From: Campylobacterota bacterium
Lineage (GTDB): Bacteria > Campylobacterota > Campylobacteria > Campylobacterales > Sulfurovaceae
Direction: 5' to 3'
Assembly (NCBI GenBank): GCA_011330645.1
Contig: DRQB01000172.1
Location: forward strand, 1-29,015
Length of the DNA stretch: 29,015 nt
The notes beneath the pieces were generated by a model. It was given only the letters and a program-made list of their open reading frames with translations, did no database searches and was not told the DNA's origin. This document shows positions 20,607 to 28,187 of this stretch, one piece after another. A program made the translations under genes and the position numbers. Positions within the stretch are counted from its first letter, which is position 1, and every line of letters starts with the position of its first letter.

Positions 20607-22154
20607 ATGCGGTTTATTTTGTTTATATTCATTCCCCTTTTACTCATAGCCAAACCATTTAAAGTTGCTTCATATAATGTTGAAAACCTTTTTGATGCGA
20701 GTTTTCAAGGCTCTGAGTATGAAGAGTATATTCCAGGAAAACATAACTGGAATAAGCGTATGATGGAGATCAAACTGAATCATACAGCAGAGGTGATATG
20801 TGATTTGGATGCAGATATAGTAGGATTGCAGGAGATTGAAAATGAAACTATATTTCACCATCTTCTCTCCCGTCTTGATAAAGTAGGATGTGGATATAAA
20901 TATGCCGCTATTACACATAAAAAAGGTGCACCGATACAAGTGGCATTACTTTCACGTTATGCTATAAAAAAGCAAAATGAGATACAAGTAAGTTACTCTC
21001 CTAAAGTGAGAAATATTTTAGAAGTTACCCTAGATATAGAAGGAAAAGCACTTACACTTTTTGTAAACCATTGGAAATCAAAGGCATATAAAGGATATGA
21101 GAGTAAACGTATAAAATATGCCAAAGCCTTACAATCACGTATTGCGAGATTAAATCCACATAAAGAATATATTATTTTAGGTGACTTTAATGCAGACTAC
21201 AATGCGTATCTTACTTTGGAGGATAAACTAAATGACACACAAGGAAAAACAGCTTTTTCAGATGTACTTAAAACAAAAATAGATGAAGCGCATATTATCC
21301 ATGCGAGCAATGGATGGCACTATACACTTTGGAAGGAACTTCCCGTAGATGAACGCTGGAGTCATAAGTTTTATGGAAAAAAATCTAGTCTAGACCAGAT
21401 AGTGCTACCACAAAAAATGTTTGATGCAAAAGGGATAGATTATGTGAACAATTCTTTCCATGTATTTAAAGCAGAGTATCTTTTTACAAAAAGAGGCTAC
21501 ATCAATAGGTGGCGTTATAAACATGGTAAACATATGGCTAAAGGCTATTCTGATCACTTACCCGTTTTTGCATATTTTGATACAAAACCTTACATCATTG
21601 ATAAATCAGATAAGAGAAGTATAGCCAAATCAAAAAAAACCATCGATGATTTATATGCAATAGATAGGTTATCTGGTGAGGTTAAACTTGAAAGCGTTGT
21701 TGTTATTTTGAAAAGAGGGAATCATGCAATTATTAAACAAAGTAAATTGGGTAGAGGTATATTTCTCTATGGTTGTGCTTCAAAATTGCAGGAAGGACAT
21801 CGCTATGATTTACTTGTCGATAATATGAAAAACTATAAAGGACTTAAAGAAGTGACAAGGGCATATATTTTAAAAGATAGAGGAGAGTCAGAAAAAAGAC
21901 ATTATTATATGCGACAAACAGAATTAAACCAAAAGTCACTCAAACAAAATGAAGTTGTGACACATATTATAGGTTTCTATCGAAATCGTTCACTGTATGT
22001 AAATGGTCTAAAAATACCTATCTATTTTAAAAAGAAGAAACATAGACCTAAAAATGGTCAAAAGCTAAAGATATACTATGCCCACCTAGGGTATTATAAG
22101 CAATTACAGTTAGTGATTTATAACACTAAAGATTATGAAATATTGGAGAATTAA
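20607..22154 (+). CDS. Secreted endonuclease/exonuclease/phosphatase-family protein with C-terminal extension
   Basis: The 515-residue protein has a signal peptide (MRFILFIFIPLLLIAKPF). The catalytic domain spans about 19-340 and carries the EEP motifs: ASYNVENLFD (Asn24), GLQEIEN (Glu76), LFVNHWKSK (His), ILGDFNAD (Asp/Asn) and SDHLPV (Asp/His). This fold cleaves phosphodiesters in DNA, RNA or lipids with Mg2+. A C-terminal region of ~165 residues (VKLESVVVILKRGNHAII to LQLVIYNTKDYEI) looks like beta-rich OB-type segments and may bind nucleic acid. I chose ATG 20607 with AGGA five bases upstream over an upstream TTG. TACAAT (20574-20579) may be the -10. hemJ follows with no gap. Confidence 0.9.
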   Translation: MRFILFIFIPLLLIAKPFKVASYNVENLFDASFQGSEYEEYIPGKHNWNKRMMEIKLNHTAEVICDLDADIVGLQEIENETIFHHLLSRLDKVGCGYKYAAITHKKGAPIQVALLSRYAIKKQNEIQVSYSPKVRNILEVTLDIEGKALTLFVNHWKSKAYKGYESKRIKYAKALQSRIARLNPHKEYIILGDFNADYNAYLTLEDKLNDTQGKTAFSDVLKTKIDEAHIIHASNGWHYTLWKELPVDERWSHKFYGKKSSLDQIVLPQKMFDAKGIDYVNNSFHVFKAEYLFTKRGYINRWRYKHGKHMAKGYSDHLPVFAYFDTKPYIIDKSDKRSIAKSKKTIDDLYAIDRLSGEVKLESVVVILKRGNHAIIKQSKLGRGIFLYGCASKLQEGHRYDLLVDNMKNYKGLKEVTRAYILKDRGESEKRHYYMRQTELNQKSLKQNEVVTHIIGFYRNRSLYVNGLKIPIYFKKKKHRPKNGQKLKIYYAHLGYYKQLQLVIYNTKDYEILEN

Positions 22155-22589
22155 ATGGCATATTATAGTTGGATTTTAGCATTTCATGTGATGAGTTTTG
22201 TTTCTTGGATGGCAATGTTATTTTATTTACCAAGACTTTTTATTTATCATAGAGAAAATGCAGATACTAAGGATTTTACAAATATTGTTGAAGTACAAGA
22301 GTATAAATTGTTTAAATATATAGGTGTACCTGCCATGTGGGCAACAGTTATCTCAGGGGCAAGCATGTTGTATTTAAATACTGATATTTTTTCTTCAGGT
22401 GGATGGATACATGCCAAACTTTTGTTTGTTGCTTTTTTATTGGCTTACCATATTTCGTTAGGGAAAATCCGCCTTATTATGATAAGTAATCCTCATTATA
22501 AAAGTTCAAAATGGTTCAGAATGTATAATGAAATACCTACATTACTTATGATCTTTATTGTTATCATGGTCGTAGTCAAACCTTTCTAA
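22155..22589 (+). CDS. hemJ: Protoporphyrinogen IX oxidase HemJ
   Basis: This 144-residue protein has four membrane helices and the HemJ/UPF0093 signature LAFHVMSFVSWMAMLFYLPRLFIYH. It also has MWATVISGASML, GGWIHAKLLFVAFLLAYH and the closing RMYNEIPTLLMIFIVIMVVV. His10 and the Lys in HAKL are the conserved haem/catalytic positions of the family. HemJ converts protoporphyrinogen IX to protoporphyrin IX, the penultimate step of haem synthesis, in the inner membrane. GGAG in the end of the nuclease gene is its ribosome site, and it starts right after that gene's stop. Confidence 0.93.
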   Translation: MAYYSWILAFHVMSFVSWMAMLFYLPRLFIYHRENADTKDFTNIVEVQEYKLFKYIGVPAMWATVISGASMLYLNTDIFSSGGWIHAKLLFVAFLLAYHISLGKIRLIMISNPHYKSSKWFRMYNEIPTLLMIFIVIMVVVKPF

Positions 22590-22613
22590 TTGTATTTAAT
22601 AATCTATTTGTGT

Positions 22614-22619
22614 TATAAT
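22614..22619 (+). promoter_or_regulatory. -10 element (TATAAT) for the DUF2231 gene
   Basis: There is an exact TATAAT 29 bases before ATG 22649, with AAGGA at 22636-22640. It suggests the DUF2231 gene has its own promoter despite following hemJ. Confidence 0.5.
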
Positions 22620-22648
22620 CAAGAAGTTTAATTTTAAGGAATAGTTTT

Positions 22649-23407
22649 ATGGAATTACCAGTTATTACATTGCCCAAAGTCGATTTACCTTTTGATATCC
22701 CTGTATTGTTGCATCCTCCCGTTGACCATTTTGCGATTGTCTTGCCCGTAGTGATATTGCTTTTAGAATTTTATAATCTCTTTGCCAGAAGAAAATCTAT
22801 AGGTGCTTTTTCTTTTCTTTTACTGGTACTTACGGTGATTGTTTTTATGGGAGCATATCTTACAGGAAGTACAGATGGTAAAGAAGCTTATGATTTACTC
22901 ACGCCTGAAGGACAAGCTGCCCTCAAAGCACATAAACTTTTAGGAACGTATCTACTTTTGGCAACAGGTGTGGTACTTTTCTTTAAATTACTTGCAATGA
23001 CTGGGAAATCATATTTTAAATTCTTTTTCTTTGTGGTTCTTTTAGCTTTAATTGCGGGAACATTTGAACAAGGTGAGCATGGTGGTGAACTGGTTTATAA
23101 ATATGGAGCAAATGTTGAACGAGTGAAAACATTGGACGATGAACTCTTTGACGTCAAAGAAGAATTAGAAGATGCGACTGATGCACCCACAGAGGTGAAA
23201 AAAGAAGTAACGAAAGAAGTAACGCAAGAAGAACCTGCACCTACTATAGTCACTCCAGAGGAAAAACCTCAGAGTGCCAATGCCACAGTAGAAACACTGC
23301 TTGACAGTGCGAAAAAAGAGATGGAAGAAGCAAGTCAAAAAGCATTAGAAAAAGCAAATGAAACTGTAGAACATGCGGTTGAAATCCCAACGACAACGAT
23401 AGAGTAG
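22649..23407 (+). CDS. DUF2231-like membrane protein with charged C-terminal tail
   Basis: The 252-residue protein has four membrane helices (about 27-45, 54-73, 96-117, 122-140). HPPVDHFAIVLPVVILLLEF in helix 1 is typical of DUF2231, a family thought to bind haem through conserved His. After GTFEQGEHGGELVYKYGANV the remaining ~110 residues are soluble, strongly acidic and lysine-rich with heptad character, including TEVKKEVTKEVTQEE, which comes from a short repeat (gaagtaacg) in the DNA, and a predicted coiled coil (LLDSAKKEMEEASQKALEKA). The tail is probably periplasmic, a spacer or a protein contact. Upstream is hemJ. Confidence 0.82.
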   Translation: MELPVITLPKVDLPFDIPVLLHPPVDHFAIVLPVVILLLEFYNLFARRKSIGAFSFLLLVLTVIVFMGAYLTGSTDGKEAYDLLTPEGQAALKAHKLLGTYLLLATGVVLFFKLLAMTGKSYFKFFFFVVLLALIAGTFEQGEHGGELVYKYGANVERVKTLDDELFDVKEELEDATDAPTEVKKEVTKEVTQEEPAPTIVTPEEKPQSANATVETLLDSAKKEMEEASQKALEKANETVEHAVEIPTTTIE

Positions 23408-23429
23408 TTTAAAAGTAAATACTCAAAGT

Positions 23430-23450
23430 TCTCTGGTCTTTTACCGGAGA
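23430..23450. terminator. Possible bidirectional terminator hairpin
   Basis: TCTCTGGT / ACCGGAGA forms an 8-bp stem (one G-U) with a 5-base loop. It includes the stop of the zinc-ribbon gene and lies 22 bases after the DUF2231 stop. T-tracts on either side are weak. Confidence 0.35.
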
Positions 23451-24568
23451 TAGTGTGTTGCAGAACGACCGATAAGTTCTTGTAGCACACCGGTTTCATT
23501 CATATATAAAAATCCTCCAACAATACCTAGCAATGTTAAAACAGTAAAAATAATCTTTACATACGAATAAGGTCTTTCTCCCACGATTTTTCCAGTTTGT
23601 GCATTGATAGCATAATGATATTCTTTATCTCCCCAGTGAAAAGATGCTGTCCAAACAGGGAAAAGTACATTTTTATAACTTACATTTTCATATTGGGTTT
23701 GTACCTGTTGCACTTGTTGTTGGTCTCCACCTATATCATAACGGATATTTTGGTCTATTTTATATGCCATTTTTACTTTGGCAAACTCAAAACCATTATC
23801 GAGTCCTACTGTATATTCTTCTGCTTCAAATCCAGAGAGGTACTTTTCATTAAAAGTTACAAGTTTACTGGTATCCCAAGGCTCCAATGAGTCAAGTATC
23901 GCTCGTGAAATCGTTTTACTAGCACCTATGGTGACATCATCAAAACTCACATAGACTGTACCAGAAACGGGTGTCCAGTTTATACGAGGTTCTTGTACCC
24001 GTACTTGTCGTTGTCTCCCATTTTGTACAATAGTTTTGGTGACAGTAACATAATAGACATCACCTCTAAGTCCGCGGTAAAATGAAGTTGTATCACTGTC
24101 ATATGTCCAGTAAGGGAGATAATACCCTGTGAGTGTATTGTCCCCATCAAGATATTTTTTAAAGGCATTAGGTGCAAACCAACGTGAACCTACCCATTTT
24201 TTAAAAAGTGCCTGTGCTTCTTTGTGTGTGAGTGTAAAAGGTATAAGTGACTTGGGAGTGATATCTTTGATAAAGTCAGTAATAGCAGGGGTATTGCAAT
24301 AGGGACAGTTAGAAGAAAAAGAGTAAGGCGTTAAAGTAAAGGAGCCTCCACATTTTTTACATTTTACATTTTTTTCTATAATTTGATTTTTTTGTGTATT
24401 GAGGGTTGCCACAGCTTCAGTAAATTCATACTCACGGATATTGTCTTGTGAGACATTAATATCCGTTTGGGTATGACAAAATTCACAAACAAGCTTGCCT
24501 GTTGCAGGTGAAAACTTTTGTGGCGCCCCGCATGAGGGGCAAGTAAAGTTAATGGCAGTAAATTGCAT
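23441..24568 (-). CDS. Double zinc-ribbon protein with C-terminal TM helix
   Basis: The 375-residue protein has two zinc ribbons: Cys10/13 with Cys28/31 (TCPSCGAP ... CEFCHT) and Cys70/73 with Cys88/91 (CKKCGG ... CPYCNT). A ~200-residue middle region contains ITPKSLIPFTLTHKEAQALF, GYYLPYWTYDSDTTSFYRG and NVLFPVWTASFHWGDKEYH. One membrane helix lies near 336-356. Homologues are often mislabelled as helicase or PriA-like because of the zinc ribbon; no helicase motif is present. It is the last gene of the XpaC-TelA-SPFH cluster (20 bp after the SPFH gene). A role as a membrane-tethered partner of the SPFH protein is inferred from position. Confidence 0.85.
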   Translation of the reverse strand: MQFTAINFTCPSCGAPQKFSPATGKLVCEFCHTQTDINVSQDNIREYEFTEAVATLNTQKNQIIEKNVKCKKCGGSFTLTPYSFSSNCPYCNTPAITDFIKDITPKSLIPFTLTHKEAQALFKKWVGSRWFAPNAFKKYLDGDNTLTGYYLPYWTYDSDTTSFYRGLRGDVYYVTVTKTIVQNGRQRQVRVQEPRINWTPVSGTVYVSFDDVTIGASKTISRAILDSLEPWDTSKLVTFNEKYLSGFEAEEYTVGLDNGFEFAKVKMAYKIDQNIRYDIGGDQQQVQQVQTQYENVSYKNVLFPVWTASFHWGDKEYHYAINAQTGKIVGERPYSYVKIIFTVLTLLGIVGGFLYMNETGVLQELIGRSATHYLR

Positions 24569-24588
24569 TTATATGTGCACTGTCTGTC

Positions 24589-25659
24589 TTAGTTCAATGG
24601 AGGAGGTGTTTGCGCAAATGTACTCGAGAGTATGCTTGATGCTTTTGCCCAAGCATCCATGCCTTGTGTCCATATGAGTGTGTCGTTTGTAATACGTCCC
24701 GTGAGTAAATCTTTCTCTACTTTCTCTAATGAAAAAGGTCCTTCAGATTTTCCATCAATAGCCACAAAGTATTGTGCGATCTGGTTTGGAAGAGGAGGGG
24801 GTGTTGCATGGTTATTTGCATTCATAGTGTTAGCCATTTGTTGTCCCATCGCCATACCTGCACCCATACCTACCATGTCAGATGCTGATCCTTCTGAGTT
24901 ACCTAGTGCTTGTCCACTCTGGTATTTAATATTATCATCTAAATTTCCAGTAATTTCACGGCTTGAACGTGTGTCTATGGCTTTTTCTACTTCTTCAGGC
25001 AGTGAAATATTTTCTACAAGCATTTTAGTAAGGTCAAGTCCGTATTCTTCAAAAGAAGGAGCGATGTGTTCGGTGATATAGGCACCTAACTTTTCATAGT
25101 TTGCAGCTAAGTCTAATACAGGGGTATCATCGGCACCCATCACGGTAGCAAATTTAGAAGTGATAAGGTTTGTCAGTTGTGCTTCTATTTCATCGGTGGT
25201 AAAGTGTCCATCTGTTCCTACTATTTCATTAAGGAATTTCTTTGCATCACCAATACGTATCTCATACGTACCAAAGGCTCGCAAGCGTACCATAGAAAAC
25301 TCAGGGTCACGTACCATGATAGGATTTTTTGTTCCCCACTTAAGATCCGTAAAGCGTTTCGTATTTAAGAAGTAAACTTCTGCTTTAAAAGGAGAGTTAA
25401 ATCCATGGTCCCAATGTTGTAAGTTCGTAAGAATAGGGATATTATTGGTTTCTAGTTCATAAATACCCGGGCTTAGCACATCGGCAATTTCTCCTTCATT
25501 GACAAAGACAGCGATTTGTGACTCTCGTACGGTAAGTTTTGCGCCATATTTTATCTCATTGCCTTGTCTGTTAAAGCGGTAAACCATGGTGTCTTGAGAA
25601 TTATCAGTCCACTCAATAACATCAATAAATTGTCCAAATATCCAATCAAATAAACCCAT
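24589..25659 (-). CDS. SPFH-domain protein (YdjI type) with C-terminal GYF domain
   Basis: The 356-residue protein begins GLFDWIFGQFIDVIEWTDNS and MVYRFNRQGNEIKYGAKLTV, as in YdjI-type SPFH ('virion core-like') proteins. The SPFH/band-7 domain spans about 25-230 and ends with YGLDLTKMLVENISLPEEVE. A Gly/Met/Ala-rich linker with a proline patch (HATPPPLP) precedes a GYF_2 domain (about 295-345: AQYFVAIDGKSEGPFSLEKV and WTQGMDAWAKA). SPFH proteins form membrane-associated oligomers, and GYF domains bind proline-rich peptides. There is no TM segment of its own, so it may be recruited by partners. It starts 1 base after the TelA-like stop. Confidence 0.9.
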   Translation of the reverse strand: MGLFDWIFGQFIDVIEWTDNSQDTMVYRFNRQGNEIKYGAKLTVRESQIAVFVNEGEIADVLSPGIYELETNNIPILTNLQHWDHGFNSPFKAEVYFLNTKRFTDLKWGTKNPIMVRDPEFSMVRLRAFGTYEIRIGDAKKFLNEIVGTDGHFTTDEIEAQLTNLITSKFATVMGADDTPVLDLAANYEKLGAYITEHIAPSFEEYGLDLTKMLVENISLPEEVEKAIDTRSSREITGNLDDNIKYQSGQALGNSEGSASDMVGMGAGMAMGQQMANTMNANNHATPPPLPNQIAQYFVAIDGKSEGPFSLEKVEKDLLTGRITNDTLIWTQGMDAWAKASSILSSTFAQTPPPLN

Positions 25660-25660
25660 C

Positions 25661-26812
25661 TTATACCTCTTTCGTATCTGTTATTTCTTTTGTCAATTCT
25701 GGTACTTCTTCTGCTTTTGCTTTCACAGAAAGTAGGGCATCTTTAAGTTCCTTTTCTGTTTTTTGCAATTCAATCAGTGCATCTTTTCTTGCTGCTTTTC
25801 CTTCTTGTGCAATACGTAGAGAGTCATCAAGTGTAGCGATGAATGTATCATTGGCTTTTTTGATACTTTCTATATCAAAAATACCTCTCTCCATTTGCGT
25901 ACGTACTTCTGCATTGGCTTCTTGGAGACCTTCCGCATTTTTCTCTAAGAGTTCATTGGTTAAGTCTGCTGCATCTTTTACTGCACCTGCGGTAGCATGA
26001 CTTCTAAATATTGTTACAGTTTGTGCCAACTGGTTTCTCCATAGTGGTACAGTATTGACAAGTGTAGATGTAATCTTGGAAATGAGAGATTTGTCATTTT
26101 CCTGTATGAGTCTAATACTTGGTAGAGATTGCATCGTTACTTGGCGTGAGAGTCTAAGGTCATGGACACGACGTTCTAATTCATCTCTAAATCCTCGTAT
26201 CTCTTTGAGGTCTTGTATGGCTAACATATCATCGTTACTCTCTCTGACTTTTGTTTCATACTCAGGAATGATACTTCCTTCAAGCTCTTCTAGTTTAGTT
26301 TCCCCTGCTTTAATGTAAAGTTCTAACTTTCTAAAGTAGTCAAGGTTTGCATCGTAGAGTTTATCAAGTGAGACTATGTCAGTCATGAGCTGACTTTTAT
26401 GTTTTTCTAAAGAGTTGGAGATGTTATCTATTTGGTCTCTGACTGTTTCATACTCTTGAATAAATTTGACCAATGGTTTAGTTACACCAAAAAGTGACTG
26501 CCACCATGCGAGTTTTTTATTTGGGTTAAATTCATCCATATCAAAACCACGGATGGAAGCAACCATTTCATTGAGTGCGGCTCCCGCGGCTCCTACATCT
26601 TTGTTTTGTACCCCATCAATCATACGATTAGAAATATCATCTAACTTTTCTTGTGCCGATGAACCAAAGTAAATAATAGACTTTCTGTCTTTTATATCTA
26701 GTTCATTCAGTGCATCTTGCAAAGCTGTTACTTCTTCTTCCATCACTTCTGGTACGATGTCACTTTTTGCTTCTATCGCTGTTTCTATGATCTCTTTTGT
26801 TTTTGTTTCCAT
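25661..26812 (-). CDS. TelA-like (toxic anion resistance) protein
   Basis: The 383-residue protein is largely helical and coiled-coil. It carries TelA/KlaA motifs: IIYFGSSAQEKLDDISNRMI, a W-Q-S-LFGVTKPLVKFIQEYE segment, LEELEGSIIPEYE, and SRQVTMQSLPSIRLIQENDKS followed by PLWRNQLAQTVTIFRSH. TelA proteins are associated with tellurite and other anion resistance or membrane stress; the biochemical role is unknown. It lies between the XpaC-like gene (15 bp upstream) and the SPFH gene (1 bp), an arrangement like Bacillus XpaC/TelA pairs. No signal peptide is present. Confidence 0.92.
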   Translation of the reverse strand: METKTKEIIETAIEAKSDIVPEVMEEEVTALQDALNELDIKDRKSIIYFGSSAQEKLDDISNRMIDGVQNKDVGAAGAALNEMVASIRGFDMDEFNPNKKLAWWQSLFGVTKPLVKFIQEYETVRDQIDNISNSLEKHKSQLMTDIVSLDKLYDANLDYFRKLELYIKAGETKLEELEGSIIPEYETKVRESNDDMLAIQDLKEIRGFRDELERRVHDLRLSRQVTMQSLPSIRLIQENDKSLISKITSTLVNTVPLWRNQLAQTVTIFRSHATAGAVKDAADLTNELLEKNAEGLQEANAEVRTQMERGIFDIESIKKANDTFIATLDDSLRIAQEGKAARKDALIELQKTEKELKDALLSVKAKAEEVPELTKEITDTKEV

Positions 26813-26827
26813 GCTATTCCCCTTATT

Positions 26828-27655
26828 TTAATGTTTGATCTGTTCTTTGAGTACATCTATATGGACATCTAAGTCAAATTTATTATTGTTTTTAAGTCTT
26901 GTCAGCTCTTTGTCAAAACGTACTTCTACATCGTCCATAAGTGCATGTAGTTTCTCTTTTGTTTGGGCGTTGATATCTTTTTCATCCATATCAGTATACG
27001 CATCTGTAACTTTGGCTACACCATCTATGTAGACTGTGAGAAACTTTCTTGCTACACGCACATCTTTGGGGTCTTCTTGTATGGTTTGTAAGATGCTTTG
27101 GGCTTTACTTACCGCTAGAGTCAACTTCTCATAGAGAAGGGTGTCTTTAATGTGCAGCATATTTTTTTCTATATGCGATATTTTGTCTCTTGCTTCTTGT
27201 ATGGTTTCTAAAACAAAAGATGCAGAGACATCCCCAAGATTTTGAAATTTATCTTTTCTAGGATCAAAGCCATAAAACAAATAATAACCGATAGTGGCTA
27301 TTACAGCTAAAAAAGCAGATTTGACAAAGTCTTGATGTCCTGCAAAATATGCGGTAAAAAATGTCGCACCTCCTAGAAGGTAGCCTGCTAACATTTTATA
27401 GGGTATTTTAGGTGCTTGTGCAAAGGTGTTAGAGTGGTACAGCCCTTCTTGGGTAAATCCTTTTTTGGCTAAGCGAGCAACGGTTAAAAATAGAAAAAAG
27501 GAAATTGTATTGAAGATAAAAGCTTTGATGTTGGTGGTAAAGAGTGCCAATACAATGCTAAGAAACAGTGGGACTAAAAAAACATACAGCAGTGTCCCTT
27601 TTGTGTAGTTAAAACTTGGTTTCTCTTTTGGTGTATAACGTTTTGCTTTAGCCAT
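26828..27655 (-). CDS. XpaC-like membrane protein
   Basis: The 275-residue protein has two hydrophobic hairpins near the N-terminus (about 20-65, with YVFLVPLFLSIVLALF, and about 88-130, with MLAGYLLGGATFFTAYFAGH). A cytoplasmic helical domain follows (DVSASFVLETIQEARDKISHIE to LTRLKNNNKFDLDVHIDVLK). This matches XpaC, named for an old 5-bromo-4-chloroindolyl phosphate phenotype and usually paired with TelA. The start follows a 31-aa microprotein gene by 8 bp on the same strand. It probably forms a membrane complex with the TelA-like protein; this is inferred from conserved pairing, not shown here. Confidence 0.87.
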   Translation of the reverse strand: MAKAKRYTPKEKPSFNYTKGTLLYVFLVPLFLSIVLALFTTNIKAFIFNTISFFLFLTVARLAKKGFTQEGLYHSNTFAQAPKIPYKMLAGYLLGGATFFTAYFAGHQDFVKSAFLAVIATIGYYLFYGFDPRKDKFQNLGDVSASFVLETIQEARDKISHIEKNMLHIKDTLLYEKLTLAVSKAQSILQTIQEDPKDVRVARKFLTVYIDGVAKVTDAYTDMDEKDINAQTKEKLHALMDDVEVRFDKELTRLKNNNKFDLDVHIDVLKEQIKH

Positions 27656-27663
27656 CTGTTATC

Positions 27664-27759
27664 CTAAAGTAAATTTGCAAGAGGATACCATACTGCAAAC
27701 CCTGCTGAGAAGAGTAAAAAGACAAATCCTAAAGACTTTTTATAGGTAGTAGGAAACAT
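27664..27759 (-). CDS. 31-aa single-TM microprotein upstream of xpaC-like gene
   Basis: The ORF reads MFPTTYKKSLGFVFLLFSAG and ends FAVWYPLANLL. It has a short N-terminus with two Lys and one membrane helix of about 20 residues. Ribosome site AAGGA (27765-27769) lies 5 bases before the ATG, and TACAAT at 27781-27786 gives a plausible -10. It ends 8 bases before the XpaC-like start, so it is likely the first gene of that operon. It has no recognisable family. A purely regulatory leader peptide is an alternative, but the amino-acid-like membrane helix and strong ribosome site favour a real protein. Confidence 0.65.
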   Translation of the reverse strand: MFPTTYKKSLGFVFLLFSAGFAVWYPLANLL

Positions 27760-27780
27760 TGATATCCTTTTTTATATATT

Positions 27781-27786
27781 ATTGTA
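27781..27786 (-). promoter_or_regulatory. -10-like element (TACAAT) for the microprotein-XpaC-TelA operon
   Basis: TACAAT on the minus strand lies 21 bases before the microprotein ATG, next to a TATATA stretch. It falls just 8 bases before the cytochrome c stop, so that gene is not necessarily in the same transcript. Confidence 0.4.
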
Positions 27787-27793
27787 CCATAAG

Positions 27794-28144
27794 TTATGAA
27801 CCACCATCTCCTGCAGGGTCATACTCTTCATCATAACGGTCATCACTAATCACTGTTTTAAGTGTAGAGAGGTACTTTGCCATTTGCACCGTTTGGTTTG
27901 CATCAAGTGATTGTGCAAAAGAAATCATCACGGTACCAAAAGGTGAACGTGTTTTACCTTGTTGTAAATCTCTTAGACGTTTTAAAAGTACAGCCTCTTT
28001 TCGTCCCTGTAATCTCGGTGCCGAACCCATCCCCTCACCATACATTCCATGACATGAGTTACAAGCATTTTTGAGATAGAAGGATTCCATCTCTGAGTTT
28101 GCATACAGTGTAAATGTAAAAAAAATAATCAATAAAAGTTTCAT
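27794..28144 (-). CDS. Periplasmic class I cytochrome c
   Basis: The 116-residue protein has a signal peptide (MKLLLIIFFTFTLYANS) and then one haem c site, Cys28-Asn-Ser-Cys31-His32 in NACNSCHGMYGEGMG. The likely sixth ligand is Met73 in FGTVMISFA, and the C-terminal helix is QTVQMAKYLSTL. The tail DDRYDEEYDPAGDGGS is acidic. It is a small electron carrier of the cytochrome c553 type, shuttling between periplasmic redox enzymes and an oxidase. Haem attachment would need reduced cysteines, linking it functionally to DsbD. It lies between truA and the microprotein operon. Confidence 0.92.
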   Translation of the reverse strand: MKLLLIIFFTFTLYANSEMESFYLKNACNSCHGMYGEGMGSAPRLQGRKEAVLLKRLRDLQQGKTRSPFGTVMISFAQSLDANQTVQMAKYLSTLKTVISDDRYDEEYDPAGDGGS

Positions 28145-28187
28145 AGGAGTATTCTAACATAGAAAAGTGAAAAAAAGTGTATTTGAT

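Noticed and set aside
23200..23235. Tandem repeat gaagtaacg as a possible CRISPR or mobile repeat
   Set aside because: Only about two imperfect units occur, and they lie in frame inside a coding tail.
23441..24568. Primosomal/helicase protein, a frequent database label for this type of zinc ribbon
   Set aside because: No Walker or helicase motifs are present; the protein ends in a membrane helix.
24589..25659. Phage or viral gene, as suggested by the 'virion core protein' label attached to YdjI-type homologues
   Set aside because: It is an SPFH/band-7 protein in a chromosomal operon; no phage genes are nearby.
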